Positions 6,860-12,409 of a stretch of 12,409 bases of DNA are shown here, piece by piece. Under the pieces are notes generated by a model, which was given only the letters and a program-made list of their open reading frames with translations, had not been told where the DNA came from and searched no databases. The translations under genes were made by a program, and so were the position numbers. The DNA comes from Bacilli bacterium. GTDB taxonomy: Bacteria > Bacillota_I > Bacilli_A > RFN20 > CAG-826. How positions within the stretch are numbered: the first letter of the stretch is position 1; each line of letters opens with the position of its first letter. The stretch spans positions 1-12,409 of the forward strand of contig JAKSVY010000043.1 of assembly GCA_024413875.1 (NCBI GenBank), given 5' to 3'.

Positions 6860-8539
6860 TTATAATAAGCTCCAAATGCTGTCTTTGTAGTATTTGTACA
6901 TCTTTGCAAGATATGTGCCTGCTGTTTCAGATGGATTTGATTCAAATTCTTCTGAAGGCCATGACATTCTTTCATTTGTGAAATAACGTCTAGATAATTG
7001 TTGATCGCTTAATGCTTTAACAAATTGTTGGTTGTGGCTGTTAGGGAAAATAACATCTGATGTGTGATAGTAATCCCAGAATGCTTTACCAAAGCTTGTT
7101 AATTCTTCTCTCTTTTCACCGATATCGTATTTGAGAGCTTTAATAGCAGATGTAGTTGTTGTGAATTCAACTAAAGCTTCATCTGTATTTAAATATTGAA
7201 TAAATGTTGCTGCTAAATCGGTCTTCATTTCTGAAAGTCCTGCTTTAACAAACATCATTGCATCAAGATCAGATAATGTTGTAGGTCTTGTACTTGTAGC
7301 GAATTCTGATCTAGGAAGTGGCATCCAACCATAATCGAGTTCTGCTTTTTGAGCATCTGTTAATGTTGAGAATACTTCACTAGCTTCTGATTCCCACCAG
7401 TTACCTTCAAAAATCATCGCAATAGGTCTATTCTTCTTTGCGTCCTTATTTGAAGGAAGTGTACCGAATTGAGATTTAATGAAATATCTTTGAGCATCTG
7501 TATGTAAAAGTGAATCATTTAAACGGTCATATGCCCATGTGCTCTTGTGGTGAACAATGTTTTCCATAAATGACATTGCGTAATATTTAGAAGCACTTCT
7601 TTGGATTTCATAACCATCATATTTTCCACCAACTTTTTCTGGGTGAACAGTTACTCTTTCAGTGACAGGTTTACCATATGAATCATAAGTAACATCGGTA
7701 CCTGATGCATTTAACACCATTGCTTCAAAACTACCCTCCATTGTGTAGTTTGCACGGTAATCAGTAGCACCATCAAAGTTAGCTGTCATAGCAGCGATTT
7801 CTGAACCTAAGTAGTTATAGTCACCTTTACCTAACCAAATGAGTGGTGTCATAGAGCCACCATCAATGTAGTCACAAAGTTCGTAGAATTCTTCATATGT
7901 TACTGGAAGACCATCATCATATGTACCTGCTACTCCATCCGGACCAACACTAAGGTGATCTAAATCAGCAGCAAATCTTGCTTCATTACCAACTGCGTAA
8001 TCTTCATAGTCATCAGCAAAGTAGAATAAGTTATCTCTAAAGACTTTTCTGTTATAGACAATGCCCATGCTACCTACATAGTGAGGAACTGCATAGTATT
8101 TACCACCCATATTAAAGAAGTTCTTTTGATCATCATATAACTTGCTTTCAATTGTTTTTGATGTTTCAAATGGGTTAGCTTCAGTAATGTATTTTGTAAT
8201 ATCTGCACAAACACTATCGTTAACTAAAGATTCATACTTCATGTTTTCGAAGATGATAACCTCATTCTTGCTTGATTTGATATTAGCGTTTTGAGGAGTA
8301 GTTTTTTCTTCCTTGATAACAACTTGAATACCTTTCTTACCAGATTCATATGATTTATCAGCATTTAATGCTTCAAATCTAGAAGCTGCGGCTTCAAGCC
8401 ACTTCTTACCATAACCACCTTGGTAGTTAAGAACATAAAGTTGTGTCTTAGTGCTATCAGTGAGTTTTTTGTTACAACCTGTAAGAGCACCAACAACCAT
8501 TAATGGAACAAGTGCTGCAACGATTTTTGCTTTTTTCAT
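6860..8539 (-). CDS. Lipoprotein extracellular sugar-binding protein of ABC importer
   Basis: This 559-residue lipoprotein (MKKAKIVAAL, lipobox ALTGC with Cys22) should capture an oligosaccharide outside the membrane and hand it to the two permeases encoded directly downstream. It has the order expected of a family 1 solute-binding protein: first-lobe strand TQLYVLNYQGG (32-42), helix KKWLEAAASRFEAL, hinge region GKYYAVPHYVGSMGIVYNRK (146-165), and a late IAMIFEGNWWESEA (373-386) typical of this group. It is longer than the usual 400-450 residues, with inserted segments near 170-215 and 255-315, suggesting a larger ligand as in LplA-like proteins. Residues 199-212 (GPDGVAGTYDDGLP) form an acidic, glycine-rich loop that could bind a metal. 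The start is supported by AAGGAG nine bases upstream, overlapping the stop of the GH2 gene. Role is secure; ligand is unknown. Confidence 0.92.
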   Translation of the reverse strand: MKKAKIVAALVPLMVVGALTGCNKKLTDSTKTQLYVLNYQGGYGKKWLEAAASRFEALNADKSYESGKKGIQVVIKEEKTTPQNANIKSSKNEVIIFENMKYESLVNDSVCADITKYITEANPFETSKTIESKLYDDQKNFFNMGGKYYAVPHYVGSMGIVYNRKVFRDNLFYFADDYEDYAVGNEARFAADLDHLSVGPDGVAGTYDDGLPVTYEEFYELCDYIDGGSMTPLIWLGKGDYNYLGSEIAAMTANFDGATDYRANYTMEGSFEAMVLNASGTDVTYDSYGKPVTERVTVHPEKVGGKYDGYEIQRSASKYYAMSFMENIVHHKSTWAYDRLNDSLLHTDAQRYFIKSQFGTLPSNKDAKKNRPIAMIFEGNWWESEASEVFSTLTDAQKAELDYGWMPLPRSEFATSTRPTTLSDLDAMMFVKAGLSEMKTDLAATFIQYLNTDEALVEFTTTTSAIKALKYDIGEKREELTSFGKAFWDYYHTSDVIFPNSHNQQFVKALSDQQLSRRYFTNERMSWPSEEFESNPSETAGTYLAKMYKYYKDSIWSLL

Positions 8540-8548
8540 AACTTAATT

Positions 8549-8554
8549 CTCCTT
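8549..8554 (-). promoter_or_regulatory. Shine-Dalgarno AAGGAG of the binding-protein gene
   Basis: AAGGAG lies nine bases before the ATG at 8539 and overlaps the TAA stop of the GH2 gene (TAAGGAG). It is the clearest ribosome site in the right half of the operon and would favour high synthesis of the binding protein, normally the most abundant importer component. Confidence 0.75.
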
Positions 8555-10910
8555 ACTTTTTTAAGTATTCTCTTGAATCAATCCAGTATTGTTTTGTCTC
8601 AACTGGAGTGTCATCAAGGGCCCAGAATTGGGTCATCATTCTTTCCTTAACAGGATTCTTAGCTGAGTGTTTTAAGTATTTGGTTAAGTCTTCTAATGAA
8701 ATAGTGTGTTCTGGATTAAATGCATCACTACTTAAGTAATCAACAATGCATTTAGCGAACCATTCATTACTAACTTCATTTTCATCAAGATGAGTGAAAT
8801 TAAGACCTGTTACAAGAAGTTTTCCTGAGCCAACCTTAACTTCAAACATATATGAATAATTTCTTAATGTTCGGTCATACATTAATTCAGGGAGATTGAA
8901 TGATCCTTTATAAGCATCAAATCTATCTCTATTACATTTATCAATACCGCTGATAAGATTTGTAACTTTTCCAGGGATATTATCTAATATGATCTTGTCA
9001 GAATCTTCAATTAATTCATAACTTCCATTATTTAGGTTTGAATTAATAATTCCGTGTTTAGATAAAATAGTTTTGTTATAGATTCCACCGAAGTTTGTAC
9101 CTCTATCCCAGATAACTGGTTTAAATCTATTCCAGCTTGCTTCAAATCCATATTTAGGAAGTGTCATGTCTTTATGTGCGACGTGACGAGTAAGTTCGCT
9201 ACGATAGACAAGACAAACATTCTTTCCTTCTTCTAATGAATCTAATACAACTTGGATATCTTTAGTTACCACTACTTTATCTTTATTAATTGAAGTGAAT
9301 TCTTCATAAGTCATCGACTTCATTTGTGGATAAACATAGATTACATAACTATTTGATGTAACAACCTCTTCTCCATTAACGAGAGAAATGTTTAATGTAT
9401 ATTCTTCTTGAGTATCAACTTTTGGAAGCTTGATATCAAATGAACAGATTTGATAATGGTCATGTTTACTTACATCAACATCTTTAACAACACCTTCAAG
9501 TGATGTTTTACCAACTAATTTATAAACTAAATCACATTTATTAAGAGTTAATTCATCAAATCTTGATACATTAACCGGAACAGTAACTTGTTCGTTTTCT
9601 AAGAAGTTATATTTATCAAGTTTAACGGTTACGATAATGTCACCATTAAATCTAAGGAATTCTTCTGGAGTGATGTAATTTGGATCATCGAAGCAATCCA
9701 CTACACCATTAGAGTTTTCATATTTATCTGTATCTGCAAATTGAAGGAAATGGAATCCACCTAGAAGAGTTGAATTACGCATTGCTTCAAAGGCAATCTT
9801 CCAACAGTTGAGTTGCCACTTCTTTGATGCATGATACATTTCTTCATATTCATCATCAAATCCTTTAGCGTGGATCATCTTTAATTCTTCATCAACCCAC
9901 CAAGGAGCGGTGACACCATATTTATTAAACTTTTCTTTAAGTGATTTAAAATCTCTTAACGCTGTATAGTGACATACTTCGTGAGCAAATAAAGGAATAT
10001 CAAATTTAATTTCTTTACCTTGGTTAAAATCACCAATACGAAGATTCTCAACATCATCATACATGTCTTTGTGGACCCCAAATGGGAAATAGTAAGACAT
10101 ATGTTGAACATCAATATCAACAAGTGGACGAGAGTTTTCTCCCCACGCGCATGTATCAAGGAATAATCTTGTGTTATCCAAACGCTTAATATGTTCACCA
10201 ATTTCAAGAACGATGCTGTAACTTGATAAGTTCTTAATTTCATTGCCTAAACAATAAACAAGTAATGATGGGTGATTATATAAAGAGTTAACTGTATTAC
10301 AAATAAACTCTTCAGAAATGAAATCATTTCTTGTATTAATCATTTCTTCAAGGTTGTTGTAGATATCATGAGGTGGTCTCATTTCAATGTGAACAAGAAT
10401 ACCTTCTTCATCCGCAACTTTGAAAAATACATCGCTAGGAATCATTGAGTGGAATCTAACAAGGTTAAATCCAAAAGACTTCGCTGTTTTAATGTTCTTG
10501 CGATAGAACTCTTCTTCAGTTAAACCACAGTTGTTTTTGTGGTCATGAGCTTCTGCACCTCTAATATAACCTTTAACAAAGACAGGAATATCATTGATGC
10601 AAACATATTTTTTATTAGTGGAAATCTTTCTAACACCAAATCTATCTTTAATGGTTTCTTTATCATTTCCATAATCGATAACCATTTCATAGGTATAAAG
10701 ATTTGGGTGATTTACACTCCAAAGATGTGGGTTTTTAATGTTAACAATAAATTCACTATCTTTACTTTCTAGTTTAGTGACGACTTCGTTGTTAAATAAG
10801 ATAGTTACTGAAATATTGCTAATAGTTTTATTTGTTTGAACATCAAAAACAACACGGCCTGTTAAGTCGTTAGAAGTAACTTTGATAATTGTGTTGTTTT
10901 TGCTAATCAT
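8553..10910 (-). CDS. Cytoplasmic GH2-type glycoside hydrolase lacking the N-terminal jelly-roll domain
   Basis: This 785-residue protein has no signal peptide and probably cleaves an imported oligosaccharide in the cytoplasm. It begins directly with the GH2 Ig-like domain (about 5-95, with NPHLWSVNHPNLYTYEM and RFGVRKI). A TIM barrel follows (about 96-420): VKGYIRGAEAHDH, VRFHS at 151-155, the acid/base motif LGNE (Glu224), and the likely nucleophile Glu311 in LFAHEVCHY. Residues 383-422 (GGFHFLQFADTD, then ITPEEFLRFNGD) match GH2 enzymes of the beta-galactosidase/beta-glucuronidase type. The C-terminal part (about 425-735) holds beta domains and a GATase-like piece with GSGKLLVTGLNF. The usual N-terminal sugar-binding jelly roll of about 170-200 residues is absent, and it cannot be hidden upstream because the neighbour's stop is three bases before this ATG. 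The start has no recognisable ribosome site, so reinitiation is likely. Substrate cannot be assigned. Confidence 0.87.
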   Translation of the reverse strand: MISKNNTIIKVTSNDLTGRVVFDVQTNKTISNISVTILFNNEVVTKLESKDSEFIVNIKNPHLWSVNHPNLYTYEMVIDYGNDKETIKDRFGVRKISTNKKYVCINDIPVFVKGYIRGAEAHDHKNNCGLTEEEFYRKNIKTAKSFGFNLVRFHSMIPSDVFFKVADEEGILVHIEMRPPHDIYNNLEEMINTRNDFISEEFICNTVNSLYNHPSLLVYCLGNEIKNLSSYSIVLEIGEHIKRLDNTRLFLDTCAWGENSRPLVDIDVQHMSYYFPFGVHKDMYDDVENLRIGDFNQGKEIKFDIPLFAHEVCHYTALRDFKSLKEKFNKYGVTAPWWVDEELKMIHAKGFDDEYEEMYHASKKWQLNCWKIAFEAMRNSTLLGGFHFLQFADTDKYENSNGVVDCFDDPNYITPEEFLRFNGDIIVTVKLDKYNFLENEQVTVPVNVSRFDELTLNKCDLVYKLVGKTSLEGVVKDVDVSKHDHYQICSFDIKLPKVDTQEEYTLNISLVNGEEVVTSNSYVIYVYPQMKSMTYEEFTSINKDKVVVTKDIQVVLDSLEEGKNVCLVYRSELTRHVAHKDMTLPKYGFEASWNRFKPVIWDRGTNFGGIYNKTILSKHGIINSNLNNGSYELIEDSDKIILDNIPGKVTNLISGIDKCNRDRFDAYKGSFNLPELMYDRTLRNYSYMFEVKVGSGKLLVTGLNFTHLDENEVSNEWFAKCIVDYLSSDAFNPEHTISLEDLTKYLKHSAKNPVKERMMTQFWALDDTPVETKQYWIDSREYLKK

Positions 10911-10916
10911 AATTTA
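10908..10916 (-). other. Same-frame stop/start junction between the ADP-ribosylglycohydrolase-like and GH2 genes
   Basis: The coding strand reads TAA ATT ATG: the stop of the first gene, one codon, then the start of the second, all in one reading frame. No AGGAGG-like site precedes the ATG; the preceding bases are almost purely A and T (TTTTTACAAAAATAAATT). Termination followed by reinitiation is the simplest reading; a split former fusion or low-level readthrough is possible. Confidence 0.7.
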
Positions 10917-12404
10917 TTTTTGTAAAAATTTAACTGGTACGTAATATTCTTTATTTCTTGGTAAGACAGTTACTTTTAATAATACTGTTACATCAGAAGA
11001 TGTTGGTTTTGTCATTGTGACGTCAAACTTCACTGTTTCTGAATATGCCATCATAGTCATTGGAGTCCAGCATGGAACATATACTTCTTTGGAAGTTGAT
11101 GAACTTGTAACTCCTTCAGGTAAAACAAGTTCAAACTTAACTTGGTGACCTTGGTTACCATAAGCCTTGATTCTATTAGTAGCCATGATTTCAAGTTCCT
11201 TAGTTTCACCAGCCTTATAAGTAACTCCATTTGCATAAGTTACTATTGTTGATAAGACACCTGTTTTTGTTTTGAATGTATTTGCCTTAAGAGAATATCT
11301 AAGTGAGCGGATATCGTCTCTTTCATCATCTTTTGACCATTCTTTCAAGAATGCTTCTCTTTCTTTATCAGAGATTTCAGTTTCACCATCAACAAGTTCA
11401 ACTTTATCCATGTTTGTGAATAAGCAATATTTAACTTGTTGAGATACTCTTCTTACTAAATCAGTGATTGTATTGCAGAATCTAAATGAACATCCTCTAT
11501 TAATTGAACAAGTGATAATGCGATCACCAATATATTCTTTCCAATCAGTTGGGATTCCATCCTCACCAAGGACAATACCTAAGATTGAACCAACCGTTGC
11601 AGCGGTACAATCCGTATCATCACCACAGTTAACTGCAGTAAGCATAGATTTTTTGAAATCACCTTTTCCATAAAGAAGTCCAATAACAACAAAGGCAATA
11701 TTATTTGGAGCTTGGAACCATCCATCTCCAATATCTTTATTGAGTTCCACTACTTTATTTCTAACTTCTTTCCAATCAGTTCCTTTGTAATATTCTTCAC
11801 GAACTAATTTGATTGTTGAATGAAGTCTAGATTCAGGTGAGATTTTTGCTAAACCAATATCGATTAATTTTTCAATATCTGATTCAAAGAAGGCTGCTGA
11901 TTCAAGCGCAGCAACAAATGCTGCTGCATATGTTCCTTCTCCTACTCCATGATCTACTAATGCATCTTCGATAGCATACTTTACAGCAGTATCAACTGCA
12001 CCAGGACATAATGTAGCCCAGATTTCTGTACGAATCCACGCTCCATTAGAGTGTTTCCAGATATTATTTTCCATATCTCCAGCAACACTTGGTTTGATTC
12101 CTCTTTCCATGTTGATCTTAGAGATACCGTATTCATTCCAGAAAGGAGTAATGAAACTTAACCAATATTCTCCAAGAGTTTCACTATCAACGTGTTGAGG
12201 ACCTTCTTCTTCAACAGCTTGAAGCCAAACAAGTTGAAGATCTAAGTCATCATTTGGCAAAGGTTCACCTTTTGGAGTAGTAAAACCATCGATATTTAAG
12301 AGTTCTCTCTTACCTTCAAAAGGGCCACCTAAAGTTCCACCGATATTTTTACCGATGAAACAACCTTTAACCTTTGTTAAATATGTTGAATAATTAAGTT
12401 TCAT
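10914..12404 (-). CDS. ADP-ribosylglycohydrolase-family protein with C-terminal beta-sandwich extension
   Basis: This 496-residue cytoplasmic protein has the all-alpha ADP-ribosylglycohydrolase (DraG/ARH) fold in residues 1-325, typical for the family, plus an extra C-terminal part. The N-terminus KVKGCFIGKNIGGTLGGPFE (11-30) is the family opening. The two acidic metal-site motifs are both present: NDDLD at 51-55, in place of the common TDDT, and GDDTDCTAATVG at 261-272. The helix with DHGVGEGTYAAAFVAALES (151-169) also fits, so the enzyme is predicted to be active. Residues about 370-496 are beta-rich and Ig-like, with KAGETKELEIMATNRI and a final YYVPVKF. Classical members remove ADP-ribose from proteins, but the operon position next to a GH2 enzyme and sugar importer suggests action on a small glycoside (inference). 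The start lies five bases from the window edge, so its ribosome site and promoter cannot be seen. Confidence 0.88.
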   Translation of the reverse strand: MKLNYSTYLTKVKGCFIGKNIGGTLGGPFEGKRELLNIDGFTTPKGEPLPNDDLDLQLVWLQAVEEEGPQHVDSETLGEYWLSFITPFWNEYGISKINMERGIKPSVAGDMENNIWKHSNGAWIRTEIWATLCPGAVDTAVKYAIEDALVDHGVGEGTYAAAFVAALESAAFFESDIEKLIDIGLAKISPESRLHSTIKLVREEYYKGTDWKEVRNKVVELNKDIGDGWFQAPNNIAFVVIGLLYGKGDFKKSMLTAVNCGDDTDCTAATVGSILGIVLGEDGIPTDWKEYIGDRIITCSINRGCSFRFCNTITDLVRRVSQQVKYCLFTNMDKVELVDGETEISDKEREAFLKEWSKDDERDDIRSLRYSLKANTFKTKTGVLSTIVTYANGVTYKAGETKELEIMATNRIKAYGNQGHQVKFELVLPEGVTSSSTSKEVYVPCWTPMTMMAYSETVKFDVTMTKPTSSDVTVLLKVTVLPRNKEYYVPVKFLQK

Positions 12405-12409
12405 AAAAA

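Noticed and set aside
9956..10772. Open frames at 9956-10243 (minus) and 10539-10772 (plus) in the GH2 gene
   Set aside because: They overlap the GH2 barrel and Ig coding region, which has clear family motifs in its own frame.
10911..10930. Possible hairpin ATTTTT/AAAAAT around the first intergenic junction
   Set aside because: The arms are only A-T pairs with a loop of two to four bases and no following T-run terminator pattern; too weak to call a terminator or regulatory structure.
11464..11673. Plus-strand open frame of 69 codons
   Set aside because: It is antisense to the metal-motif region of the ADP-ribosylglycohydrolase-like gene; no independent support.
1..12409. Mycoplasma-type code with TGA as tryptophan
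   Set aside because: All long frames read through under the standard code with TGG for tryptophan, and no in-frame TGA occurs, so there is no evidence of reassignment.
1..12409. tRNA or rRNA genes, CRISPR arrays, insertion sequences, prophage or attachment sites
   Set aside because: I looked on both strands and saw no direct-repeat arrays, transposase-like frames or RNA-gene signatures; coding sequence fills nearly the whole window.

Overview
The window is a single, tightly packed block of seven genes, all on the minus strand, so transcription runs from right to left. The DNA is AT-rich, and the three exported proteins carry lipoprotein signals rather than cell-wall sorting signals. The six visible stops are three TAA and three TAG, and tryptophan is read from TGG, so the standard bacterial code applies. 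Together with strong AGGAGG ribosome sites, this suggests a low-GC Bacillota member, perhaps an anaerobic Erysipelotrichia- or RF39/RFN20-like gut organism. That placement is inference; there is no marker gene in the window.

Layout in transcription order. (1) 12404-10914: cytoplasmic ADP-ribosylglycohydrolase-fold protein with an extra C-terminal beta domain. (2) 10910-8553: cytoplasmic GH2-type glycosidase lacking the usual N-terminal jelly-roll domain. (3) 8539-6860: lipoprotein sugar-binding protein of an ABC importer. (4) 6856-5936 and (5) 5933-4992: its two membrane permeases. (6) 4981-1862: 1039-residue surface lipoprotein of Ig-like and jelly-roll-like modules, containing an internal duplication. 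(7) 1849 to the left edge: lipoprotein of the DUF4838 family, related to glycosidases, cut by the window boundary. The gaps are 3, 13, 3, 2, 10 and 12 bases, too short for promoters or terminators, so this looks like one polycistronic operon. The operon promoter and any regulator lie outside the window.

Together the genes resemble a Gram-positive glycan-use locus. A lipid-anchored enzyme (DUF4838) and a modular adhesin or glycan binder act at the cell surface, a CUT1-type importer brings in the released oligosaccharide, and two cytoplasmic enzymes (GH2 and the ADP-ribosylglycohydrolase-like protein) would process it. No ATPase subunit is present, so the importer probably shares a general MsmX-type ATPase encoded elsewhere. 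The substrate cannot be read from the sequence. The least ordinary points are the ADP-ribosylglycohydrolase-fold protein as a probable sugar enzyme, its same-frame junction with the domain-short GH2 gene, and the duplicated architecture of the large lipoprotein.
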